A DNA stretch of 64,000 bases from an uncultured Desulfofustis sp. (GTDB lineage Bacteria > Desulfobacterota > Desulfobulbia > Desulfobulbales > Desulfocapsaceae). Made by a program: the position numbers and the translations under genes. Below the pieces are notes generated by a model that searched no databases, was not told where the DNA came from, and saw only the letters and a program-made list of their open reading frames with translations. The stretch is from contig CAJQNS010000014.1 of assembly GCA_905479735.1 (NCBI GenBank), positions 1 to 64,000 on the forward strand, written 5' to 3'. Positions 54,644 through 62,646 of the stretch are shown piece after piece (positions within the stretch are counted from its first letter, which is position 1; each line of letters opens with the position of its first letter).

Positions 54644-55480
54644 ATGAAAGCTTTTTATATCGATTTATCCATCTGCAACGGTTGTTATTGTTGTCAGATA
54701 GGCTGCAAAGATGAACACGTTGCCAACGATTGGACCCCCTACGCCAAACCCCAGCCCGACACCGGACAGTTCTGGATCGGTATCAACGAATACGTCCGGG
54801 GGCAGGTCCCAAAGGTGAAGGTGACCTACGTTCCAAAACTGTGCCATCATTGTGATGATGCGCCCTGCATTGAGCAGTGTCAGTTCAAGGCGATTATCAA
54901 GCGTCAAGACGGTATCGTTCTCATCAGGCCCGAGGACTGCACGGGGTGCAGACTTTGCCAGTCAGCCTGTCCCCATGAGGCAATCTTTTTTAACGAGGAC
55001 CTGATGATTGCCCAGAAATGCACCGGCTGCTCACATCTCATTGACAATGATCCTGACTGGACCGTACCCCGCTGTGTCGATCAATGCCCCACTGAGGCCC
55101 TACAATTTGGCGACCAAGAGGATTTTCAGGAGTTTATCGCTGCAGCGCAACTGATCAATCCGGAAGCAGGTACAAAATCACGTGTGTACTACAAGAACCT
55201 GCCGAAAAAATTTATCGGCGGCACACTCTACGATCCCGATGAAAAGGAAGTCATCATTGGAGCTGAATGTGCACTGCAGGACAGAGACACGGGGGAAGTT
55301 TGTACCACTGAAACAGACAATTTCGGTGATTTCTGGTTTAATGATCTGGAGGATGACAGAACCTTCAGCCTGACTTTCAAGAAAGACACTGATTCGTTGA
55401 CTCTGGAAGAGGTCACCAGCGAACAAGATCTGTCACTGGGAGATATCCCCATGAGGCTTCAACAATCCAAAGAAGGTTAA
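54644..55480 (+). CDS. Four-cluster Fe-S small subunit with C-terminal beta domain (AthS-like), paralogue 3
   Basis: 278 residues with the same 16-cysteine pattern as paralogue 1 (CNGCYCCQIGC; CHHCDDAPCIEQC; CTGCRLCQSAC; CTGC...CVDQC), so four [4Fe-4S] clusters. The C-terminal beta domain from about residue 185 contains TETDNFGDFWFNDL. Cytoplasmic. Presumed to carry electrons to or from the Mo site of the partner. Ends 18 bp before the kinase-like gene. Confidence 0.9.
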   Translation: MKAFYIDLSICNGCYCCQIGCKDEHVANDWTPYAKPQPDTGQFWIGINEYVRGQVPKVKVTYVPKLCHHCDDAPCIEQCQFKAIIKRQDGIVLIRPEDCTGCRLCQSACPHEAIFFNEDLMIAQKCTGCSHLIDNDPDWTVPRCVDQCPTEALQFGDQEDFQEFIAAAQLINPEAGTKSRVYYKNLPKKFIGGTLYDPDEKEVIIGAECALQDRDTGEVCTTETDNFGDFWFNDLEDDRTFSLTFKKDTDSLTLEEVTSEQDLSLGDIPMRLQQSKEG

Positions 55481-55498
55481 AACCAAAAGGGATACGGC

Positions 55499-56317
55499 AT
55501 GACTGTCATAACGATTTCAAGGACTTTATACAGCGGTGGCGAACAAATTGCCGAGGAAGTTGCCCAACGGTTGGGATATCCATGCCTGCGACGAAAAGAG
55601 CTCATTCTTGGTGCTGCAGAATATTTCCATTTCGAGGAGGCCAAACTTATTGAGGCCATGGCAGAACCTCCAAGACTCTGGCAGCAGGACAGGGATAAAA
55701 GAGATGCCCATTTCAATTTAATCCGGGCCACCTTTTTACGACGCTGCCAAGAGCAGAAAGGGTTGGTCTACCACGGTTTTTCCGGCCAGGAATTAATTAG
55801 AAATGTACCCCACGTCCTGCGTGTACTGGTATTGGCCGAGGAATCATTTCGTTTGGATACGGCAACCAGCCGCTCAGGAGCAGACCGTGACCAGGCCCTG
55901 GCCAACATCAAAGCCAGCGACAAGAAATTCAGCAAATGGACCCGCCTGATGTACGGGTTCGAGTGGAACAACCCGACGCTTTACGATCTCTGCTTCAATA
56001 TCGGTCGGGTGAGCCCCGAGAGCGCCGTTGATACCATCCTGGGAATCATAGCCAGCGGTGATTTTGTGCCGACAGAACCATCGATACAGAAGTTCAACGA
56101 CGAACTTCTTGCCAGTACCGTCTGGTCGGCGATTACCCAGAATGAAGAAACAAGCGGCGCCTATGTGGAAGCATCGGCAAAGCAGGGTCGGGTGCTCCTC
56201 ACCGGTACCGCCCGGTCCAAAAAAATCCTACAGGCGATCACCGAACTGGCTGAGACCATTGATGGTGTGGAGGAGTTGGTTAACGAGATGAATATTGGTA
56301 CAATCTGGCGCTCCTGA
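55499..56317 (+). CDS. Cytidylate-kinase-like protein with C-terminal BON-like domain
   Basis: 272 residues. The first ~190 resemble the cytidylate-kinase-like family (ITISRTLYSGGEQIAEEVAQRLG, then RKELILGAAE, and GFSGQEL), an NMP-kinase fold with an atypical P-loop. The last ~70 residues (VEASAKQGRVLLTGTARS to DGVEELVNEM) look like a BON domain. The function of this fusion is unknown; true CMP kinase activity is doubtful. It ends the third Mo-enzyme operon and may be linked to cofactor handling or phosphate sensing, which is speculation from position. Confidence 0.75.
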   Translation: MTVITISRTLYSGGEQIAEEVAQRLGYPCLRRKELILGAAEYFHFEEAKLIEAMAEPPRLWQQDRDKRDAHFNLIRATFLRRCQEQKGLVYHGFSGQELIRNVPHVLRVLVLAEESFRLDTATSRSGADRDQALANIKASDKKFSKWTRLMYGFEWNNPTLYDLCFNIGRVSPESAVDTILGIIASGDFVPTEPSIQKFNDELLASTVWSAITQNEETSGAYVEASAKQGRVLLTGTARSKKILQAITELAETIDGVEELVNEMNIGTIWRS

Positions 56318-56398
56318 CCGTTAATTCTACTTTCAAAACGGGTCGCGCGAACCGATCTCCGAACAGGTGCTGGGCCCTGGATTCAAGCTTCTTTTCAA

Positions 56399-57997
56399 TC
56401 AGGAAGGATGCATTCTTTGAGCTGGTCTCCTGATTCCCAGTTTGGCCATTCTTGATTCCAGCGTCGTCGGCTTCAGGCCCAGAATATCGGCCGCTCCGCG
56501 TTTGCCTCTGACTCGCCAACGGGTCGTTTCGAGGGTGCGCAGGATATAGTCCTTCTGGACCTCATCAAGCGTTCGCGCCTGGTCCGGCCTGAGCCCTCCA
56601 TCCTTTGGCAGTTCGATTTTCAGCGTCGACCCCGAAGATATAATCACCGCCCTCTCGATCACATTCTTGAGTTCACGGACATTGCCCGGCCAGTCATAGT
56701 GGCAGAGTTGGTTCATGCTGGTTCGGGAAATATTGGCAATGGATTTATCCATTTGTTCACAAAAATCTTTGACAAAATACCAGACCAGCATCGGGATATC
56801 TTGGCGCCGCTCCCGAAGCGGTGGGATAGTTATGGGGAAGACGTTGAGACGATAGTATAAATCAAGACGGAACTCGCCCTGATCGATGGCTTTTCTCAAG
56901 TCCCGGTTGGTGGCCGCAATTACCCTCACATCGGAATGAATGGTCTTGCTGCCGCCAACACGCTCAAAACTGTTCTCCTGCAGCACCCGCAAAAGCTTGA
57001 CCTGCATACCAATGGGGATTTCACCAATCTCATCGAGAAAGAGTGTAGAACCGTGGGCCAGCTCGAATCGACCGATACGCCTTGAATCAGCTCCGGTGAA
57101 TGAACCTCGCTCGTGACCGAAAAGCTCGCTTTCGATCAGATTGTCAGGTATTGCCGCACAATTGACCGTAACCTTCGGCTGGGCGCTTCGTCTGGAGAGA
57201 TTATGAATCGCCTGGGCGATGAGTTCCTTGCCTACTCCAGTTTCACCGAGAATAAGAACCGTGGTATCAAGTTTGGCAACCTGTTCGACCTGGTTAAGCA
57301 TCTGTTTGACACCATTGCTTTCTCCTATGAACTCATGATGAAGATACTGGAGGCTTATCTCCTCTCTCAGATAGGTGTTTTCCGCCTCAAGTCTCTCTTT
57401 CAGATCCTGTATTTCTGAAAACGCCTGGAGCAGTTCCTGCTCCTTGTTTTTGCGAATCAGAGCATTGGCGAAGACCGCACCAAGCATGTTGAGGCGCTGG
57501 ATCAACACTTCAGGCCACTGCCGCTCAGCGCGTAAACAGGCGAACCCGGCAACACCTAAAAACGCCCCCCCGGCGGCCAGTGGAATAAGAGCACTGGACC
57601 TGATCCCCTGCTGAATACAATGCTCTCTTTCGACAGTAGCTTCTTCGGGCAATTCAGTGATGCTGCTCATCACAACCGGTTCACACTTGAATAATCGGTG
57701 ACTGTACCAGGGCTGCTCTTCATTGAGAATCAAGTCCGGCATTGGGGTCACACCCGGGACCGCGTAGGCATGCGTCACCCGGAGCTTGTTTCGATCTTCG
57801 GAAAACTGGGCCACGCTGCATCTGTCGATATCCAGATTCTCTGCGATACGCTGCAGCACGGTCTCAATTTCCATATCGATTCTATCGGCAGGAAGATTGA
57901 CAAATTTTCCCGATATATCGGCCAGCAAAGTCTCAAATTCGAGACGTTTTTTGATGACGAGTTCCGTGGACTCGACAACCAGTTGTTCAGCAGTCAT
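56399..57997 (-). CDS. Sigma-54-dependent activator with GAF domain (FhlA/NorR type)
   Basis: 532 residues. N-terminal GAF domain (about 30-190), a coiled linker ([19 protein letters not shown]), then an AAA+ domain: Walker A GETGVGKE, the sigma-54-contacting loop [15 protein letters not shown], Walker [10 protein letters not shown] and [11 protein letters not shown] Fis-type helix-turn-helix lies at the C-terminus ([20 protein letters not shown]). The GAF domain should bind a small-molecule inducer. Divergent from a Mo-enzyme/TRAP operon that has a good sigma-54 promoter, so this is its probable activator. Confidence 0.92.
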   Translation of the reverse strand: MTAEQLVVESTELVIKKRLEFETLLADISGKFVNLPADRIDMEIETVLQRIAENLDIDRCSVAQFSEDRNKLRVTHAYAVPGVTPMPDLILNEEQPWYSHRLFKCEPVVMSSITELPEEATVEREHCIQQGIRSSALIPLAAGGAFLGVAGFACLRAERQWPEVLIQRLNMLGAVFANALIRKNKEQELLQAFSEIQDLKERLEAENTYLREEISLQYLHHEFIGESNGVKQMLNQVEQVAKLDTTVLILGETGVGKELIAQAIHNLSRRSAQPKVTVNCAAIPDNLIESELFGHERGSFTGADSRRIGRFELAHGSTLFLDEIGEIPIGMQVKLLRVLQENSFERVGGSKTIHSDVRVIAATNRDLRKAIDQGEFRLDLYYRLNVFPITIPPLRERRQDIPMLVWYFVKDFCEQMDKSIANISRTSMNQLCHYDWPGNVRELKNVIERAVIISSGSTLKIELPKDGGLRPDQARTLDEVQKDYILRTLETTRWRVRGKRGAADILGLKPTTLESRMAKLGIRRPAQRMHPS

Positions 57998-58075
57998 TGC
58001 AATCTCCTCTCAACGCACCCCCGGTCTGATGATCCTCGCGGAGCGGGGAAAATAAGCCCTCCACAGACGAAAAAA

Positions 58076-58111
58076 CTACGATATATAGGAGCAAAATACG
58101 TAATTTCGTAG
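58076..58111. promoter_or_regulatory. Probable upstream activator site for the sigma-54 regulator
   Basis: Inverted repeat CTACGA ... TCGTAG (58076-58081 and 58106-58111), with a second overlapping TACG-TAATTT-CGTA. It lies about 95-125 bp upstream of the sigma-54 promoter, a normal distance for an enhancer-binding protein, and 80 bp from the regulator start. Confidence 0.5.
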
Positions 58112-58202
58112 ATATTGTCAATGTTTCCATTGGGGCGCTTTACAGGACCAACGAATAAGACGAGATAACAGTCAGATACAATTACTTACCGAAAGTAGTC
58201 AC

Positions 58203-58218
58203 TGGCATGAAACTTGCG
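58203..58218 (+). promoter_or_regulatory. Sigma-54 (-24/-12) promoter
   Basis: TGGCATGAAACTTGCG against consensus TGGCACG-N4-TTGC[AT]. The GG and GC doublets and their spacing are exact, with mismatches only at the sixth and last positions. It is 68 bp upstream of the start at 58286. Right after it lies ATTGTATGCAAT (58226-58237), a short inverted repeat that could bind a further regulator. Confidence 0.78.
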
Positions 58219-58285
58219 TCAAACATTGTATGCAATTATCATGAGCCATCACAGTCAATCAGTTCTCTACATAGGGGGAAAGATA

Positions 58286-60520
58286 ATGACCTATGACAAA
58301 TCAGTAGAAGTTTTTCCAACCACAGTCTGGTCGGCAGGCGCCGGCTGTCACGGTGCCTGCGGTCAAAAGCTCTATGTAAAAGATGGGAAACTGATTAAAA
58401 TTGAAGGCGACGAAAATGCCTCCTGGAACCAGGGACGATCCTGCCCGCGGGCGCTGGCTCTCACCCAGTATGTGTATCATCCCGACCGGATCACCACACC
58501 TCTGAAACGGGTCGGCAAACGCGGTGAAGGCAAGTTCGAGCCAATTTCCTGGGACCAAGCCTTCGACACCTGTGAAGAAAAACTCAAATCCATTAGAGAT
58601 GAATTCGGGGCCGAATCAGTGGTCTTCGCCCAGGGTACAGGACGGGATGTCGGCGGCCCAATTTCCTTTCTCTGCTATAACTACGGCAGCCCAAACTGGG
58701 TTCAGCTAGGACTCTCCGGCCAATCGTGCTACACACCCCGACTGGGGGGGATGAAGGCAACGCTGGGCGATTTCTGTGTGATGGATGCCGGTCAGTTTTC
58801 CGCCCTTCGCTATGATGATCCGGACTACCAGGTACCAAAAGTGATCATTGTCTGGGGCCAGAATCCTCCACCCACATGCTCGGATGGTTTCTTTGGTCAC
58901 TGGGTAGTCGACTGCATGAAGCGTGGCAGCAAAATCATTTCCATCGATCCCCGCAATACCTGGATGTCCACCCGGGCCGAATATCATCTGCAGATCAGGC
59001 CTGGGACCGATGGGGCACTGGCACTGGGCATGCTCAATGTGATCATCAACGAAGGGTTGTACGATAAAGAGTTCGTCGACAAATGGACCTACGGATTTGA
59101 TCGCCTCAAGGAGCGGGTACAGCAGTATCCGACCCATAAAGTAGCTGAGATAACCTGGATTCCTGAACATTTAATCATAGAGGCAGCCAGGTTATATGCC
59201 CGGAACAGTCCGGCCGCCATTCACTGGGGCGTCCCCATCGACATGAACCCCGAGGGAACCACCGTTGCCCAGGCAATATCTCATTTGTGGTGCATTACCG
59301 GCAACGTTGACAATCCCGGCGGCAATGTCATTGCCAGACCGTCACATGGTGTCACAACCTACCCCTACTCCACCGAAGAGCTGGTCGGTTTATACGGGCA
59401 GGATCTGGTTGATAAACTAAACAAGGCCCGTATCGGCTGCGATACCTACCCGATGGTCAAGGGTTTCCGCGGCTGGGCTCAGCCTGACATGGTGATTGAC
59501 CAGATAGATTCGGGCACCCCCTATCCCATTAAAGGCGCCTGGATTCAGACGGCTAATATCCTCGGCGGTCAAGCGGCCCGAGCCAAGTTCCATTACCAGG
59601 CTTTGAAAAAACTTGATTTTGTGGTGGTGGTGGACCTCTTTCACAATCCCACCTCCATGGCACTCGCCGATATTGTCCTGCCTGCCGCCACCTTCGCCGA
59701 AAAGGACAGTTTCCGCTCCTGGTGGGTTCCCCTGGGAGTTATGCACAAAACCATTCAGGTAGGCGACTGCAAATCGGACTGGGAAATCAACATAGAAATG
59801 GCCAATCGTCTCAACCCCGACTGCAAATATAATAACATCAAGGAACTCATCAACGACCGGCTGTCAGTCGCCGATATAACATTTGATGAGTTGGTCAACC
59901 AGGGCTCCCAGGCCATGCCCCCCGAAGGTCACAGCAGCAGACCCTATTACCGCTATGAGAAAGGGTTGTTGCGCCACGACGGAAAACCGGGCTTTACCAC
60001 CGAGACGGGCAGAATAGAACTCTATTCAAAGGCATTTGAAAGCTGGGATGTAGATCCTCTGCCGTTTTATCGGGAACCGGCCCAGGGTCCGGTAAATACT
60101 CCGGAACTTTATGAAAAATATCCGCTGATCATGATTACCGGAGCCCGATCCCACATGTTCTTCCACTCCGAGCATCGGATGATCCCCTGGCTGCGTGAGA
60201 AAAATCCCGAGCCCTATGTTGAGGTTCATCCAGACACGGCGAAAGAATACGGAGTCTATGATGGCGAGTGGATATATCTGGAAAACGACATGGGCAAGGT
60301 CAAACGAAAAGTCCGAATTTCGCTCCGCGTCCACCCGCAAATGATTCATACGCTGCACAGCTGGTGGAAACCGGAACTCAAGGGCAGTGAGCCGGATCTG
60401 TTTGGGGTCTGGGACTACCAGATCAATCAGATTATCCCCGGTCCCCAGGACAGTAGCTCGGGATTTGGCGGCGGACAGTACAAGACGACGCTCTGCAAGC
60501 TCAGCAGGATCAACGAATAG
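58286..60520 (+). CDS. Molybdopterin oxidoreductase with N-terminal Fe-S site
   Basis: 744 residues from the ATG at 58286 (AGGGGGAA site; the frame upstream crosses the promoter and was not used). DMSO-reductase superfamily of a different branch from the three AthL-like proteins. The N-terminal cluster motif reads C21-x3-C25-x27-C53; the usual first Cys is Gly18, so the site has three Cys. The Mo ligand is probably the Cys in GQSCYTPR (about residue 151). No Tat signal, so it is cytoplasmic. Transcribed with a small ferredoxin subunit and a TRAP transporter under sigma-54 control, so it probably acts on the imported compound. Confidence 0.88.
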   Translation: MTYDKSVEVFPTTVWSAGAGCHGACGQKLYVKDGKLIKIEGDENASWNQGRSCPRALALTQYVYHPDRITTPLKRVGKRGEGKFEPISWDQAFDTCEEKLKSIRDEFGAESVVFAQGTGRDVGGPISFLCYNYGSPNWVQLGLSGQSCYTPRLGGMKATLGDFCVMDAGQFSALRYDDPDYQVPKVIIVWGQNPPPTCSDGFFGHWVVDCMKRGSKIISIDPRNTWMSTRAEYHLQIRPGTDGALALGMLNVIINEGLYDKEFVDKWTYGFDRLKERVQQYPTHKVAEITWIPEHLIIEAARLYARNSPAAIHWGVPIDMNPEGTTVAQAISHLWCITGNVDNPGGNVIARPSHGVTTYPYSTEELVGLYGQDLVDKLNKARIGCDTYPMVKGFRGWAQPDMVIDQIDSGTPYPIKGAWIQTANILGGQAARAKFHYQALKKLDFVVVVDLFHNPTSMALADIVLPAATFAEKDSFRSWWVPLGVMHKTIQVGDCKSDWEINIEMANRLNPDCKYNNIKELINDRLSVADITFDELVNQGSQAMPPEGHSSRPYYRYEKGLLRHDGKPGFTTETGRIELYSKAFESWDVDPLPFYREPAQGPVNTPELYEKYPLIMITGARSHMFFHSEHRMIPWLREKNPEPYVEVHPDTAKEYGVYDGEWIYLENDMGKVKRKVRISLRVHPQMIHTLHSWWKPELKGSEPDLFGVWDYQINQIIPGPQDSSSGFGGGQYKTTLCKLSRINE

Positions 60521-60531
60521 GAGTGACCATC

Positions 60532-60864
60532 ATGGCGAAAATGGGTCTATTTATTAATTATGATTACTGCACCGGCTGCCAGAGTTGTGCCGTTGCCTGT
60601 CAGCAGGAGCATGATTTCCCGGCAGGCAAATGCGGGATCACCGTGACCGAATATGTCTACCCAGCTGAAAAGAAACCGGTTGCCGTGGATTTTCTCCCTT
60701 TTCCAAACGAGCTGTGCGATTTGTGTATTCGCCGCCATCAGATGGGAGAGGACCCAGCCTGTGTCAAACACTGCCAGGCTGCCTGTATGATGTTCGGTCC
60801 GCTGGAGCAATTGGTGAAAGAAATGGAAAAAACACCTCGATCCGCCCTTTTTTCACCGCGGTGA
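60532..60864 (+). CDS. Small two-cluster ferredoxin subunit
   Basis: 110 residues from the ATG at 60532 (AGGAG site; a GTG three codons earlier is less likely). Cysteine motifs CTGCQSCAVAC (about 13-23) and CDLC-x9-C-x3-C (about 65-81) can bind two [4Fe-4S] clusters. It is a shortened version of the DmsB/NrfC-type subunit, about half the usual length, lacking the second ferredoxin pair. Likely electron-transfer partner of the preceding Mo enzyme. No membrane anchor follows. Confidence 0.85.
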   Translation: MAKMGLFINYDYCTGCQSCAVACQQEHDFPAGKCGITVTEYVYPAEKKPVAVDFLPFPNELCDLCIRRHQMGEDPACVKHCQAACMMFGPLEQLVKEMEKTPRSALFSPR

Positions 60865-60964
60865 GAGTGTTGGCGTTGTGTTGGAGTAAGCACTGGCACG
60901 AAAGCACGGTCTCCAGTCTCTAAATAAGGGGATCAAAGATTAAACTTTCTTTGGAGGACCACTG

Positions 60965-61999
60965 ATGCGTAAAAAAAGTATCTTTATGTCGCTGGCGCTG
61001 TTTGGTGTGATTTTGGGGTTTGCTGTCGTGGCAGCGGCCCAGCCGATCACCCTGACTTTTGCCAACCAGAATCCCGACACCAGCTGGAGTGGCATGAAAG
61101 CCATTGCTCCCTGGGCCAAACAGGTTGAAGAAGCCACCAACGGTAAAGTCAAAATCCAGATCTTCTACTCCCAGACACTCACCAAAGGCAAAGATGCCTG
61201 GGAGGCCACCAAAAATGGAATCGCCGACATCTCCTGGTGCTTCCATGGCTACTGGCCGGGATTAACGCCCCTGGCGGACGTGATCAGTTTACCGGCCCTA
61301 CCCTACACCACCGCGGAAAAAGGCAGTGAAGTACTGTGGAAACTGTACGAAAAGTATCCGGCCATCCAGGAGCAGTTTGCCGATAACAAAATTCTTCTGC
61401 TCTTCACCAGTAATCCCTACCTTCTGATCACCACCAAGAAGCAGGTGAAAACCATGGAAGACATCAAGGGGATGAAAATCAGGATGAGCGGCGGTCCGCC
61501 GACTGAAATGATGAAAGCCCTTGGTGGTACTCCGATGATGGTACCCATGCCGGACAACTACATGTCGCTGCAGAAAGGTGTTATAGATGGTATGGGGGCT
61601 CCCTGGGAAGCGATCCACGGGTTCAGGCTCTATGAAGTCGTAAACTATTATACGGAAACCCCATTCCCGGCTGTCTATTTCTCCATTGCCATGAACAAGA
61701 AAAAATGGGACAGCCTGGACAAGGAAATCCAGGATGCCATCATGAGCGTCGGTGGTCTGGAAGGTTCAAAGTTCTGGGGCCGCAATCATTTTGATACCGC
61801 CAAGGACGGCGTCATGGAAAAGGTCAAGAGCGAGGGCAAGAGTATCGACATCTACAGCTTCTCCGACGAGGAGCGCCAACGCTGGATCGATACCGCCGGC
61901 AAGCCGATCTGGGACCAATGGGTTAACAAGATGAAAGAGGCAGGCCACAGTAATGCACAGGAAATTCTCGATACTGCTATTTCCCTGAGCCAAGAATAA
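60965..61999 (+). CDS. dctP: TRAP transporter substrate-binding protein DctP
   Basis: 344 residues. Signal peptide at 1-25 (MRKKSIFMSLALFG ... VAAAQ). The DctP fold is seen in the conserved MEDIKGMKIRM and SLQKGVIDGMGAPWEA segments; the carboxylate-binding Arg of TRAP proteins is expected in KIRMSGGP, near residue 172. The ligand is therefore probably an organic anion. GGAGG precedes the ATG. First of the three TRAP genes and separated from the other two by a terminator-like hairpin. Confidence 0.92.
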   Translation: MRKKSIFMSLALFGVILGFAVVAAAQPITLTFANQNPDTSWSGMKAIAPWAKQVEEATNGKVKIQIFYSQTLTKGKDAWEATKNGIADISWCFHGYWPGLTPLADVISLPALPYTTAEKGSEVLWKLYEKYPAIQEQFADNKILLLFTSNPYLLITTKKQVKTMEDIKGMKIRMSGGPPTEMMKALGGTPMMVPMPDNYMSLQKGVIDGMGAPWEAIHGFRLYEVVNYYTETPFPAVYFSIAMNKKKWDSLDKEIQDAIMSVGGLEGSKFWGRNHFDTAKDGVMEKVKSEGKSIDIYSFSDEERQRWIDTAGKPIWDQWVNKMKEAGHSNAQEILDTAISLSQE

Positions 62000-62033
62000 T
62001 CTGCCGCCTGTCCAATTCTTGCAACTCATGCAC

Positions 62034-62082
62034 AATCATCCCCCCTTGTTTCCTATAAAAACAAGGGGGGATGATTTTTTTT
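62034..62082 (+). terminator. Strong hairpin with T-run between dctP and dctQ
   Basis: AATCATCCCCCCTTGTTT / AACAAGGGGGGATGATT stem with a short A-rich loop, followed by TTTTTTT. It looks like a full Rho-independent terminator, presumably partly read through, giving more binding protein than membrane subunits. Confidence 0.85.
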
Positions 62083-62163
62083 ACCCGATTGGAGTAAATA
62101 TTACTGAAAAGAGGTTTTACCCACTTGATTGATGATGTCTGAGATCTGAAAGACACGACCAGA

Positions 62164-62646
62164 ATGCTCGCCACAATTGCCAAAAGACTCAGTCAGCTGC
62201 TGAGCGGCATCGCCGCCATGATACTTGCGCTGATGATGTTTCTCACCGCCCTTGATGTGTGCCTGCGCTATTTTTTCAATCGGCCGCTGGCCGGCGCCTT
62301 CGAGCTTGTTGGCTACATGATGGCCATTTTAGTACCATTCAGTATCGCCTATTGTTACCAGCAACGAGGCCATATCGTGGTCGATCTTTTTCTTGAGAGT
62401 TTTCGGGCAAAAACAAGGGCAGTGATCGATATCATTACCATTTCGATCACTTTGATTTTCACCCTGATTATTGCCTGGCAGAACGCCATTCATTTCTTCG
62501 AAGTAAAACATTCCGGGCTGACTTCTGCTGTATTATCAATCCCTGAATATCCATTTATCTCCCCAACTGCGGTGGCTTTTGCGACGGCGGCTCTGATTCT
62601 CCTCGTGCGCCTGCTGGAGTCTATCGCGGAGACTTTTGGCAAATGA
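62164..62646 (+). CDS. dctQ: TRAP transporter small membrane subunit DctQ
   Basis: 160 residues, four membrane helices, with the DctQ signature in helix 2 (CLRYFFNRPLAGAFELVGYM). The start at 62164 has no good ribosome site, and the frame is consistent with the family length. Its stop overlaps the dctM start (ATGA). Confidence 0.9.
   Translation: MLATIAKRLSQLLSGIAAMILALMMFLTALDVCLRYFFNRPLAGAFELVGYMMAILVPFSIAYCYQQRGHIVVDLFLESFRAKTRAVIDIITISITLIFTLIIAWQNAIHFFEVKHSGLTSAVLSIPEYPFISPTAVAFATAALILLVRLLESIAETFGK

Noticed and set aside
58214-58285. Upstream TTG start extending the 58286 Mo enzyme by 24 codons
   Set aside because: It would start inside the -12 element of the sigma-54 promoter; the ATG at 58286 has a strong ribosome site and the family's normal N-terminus.
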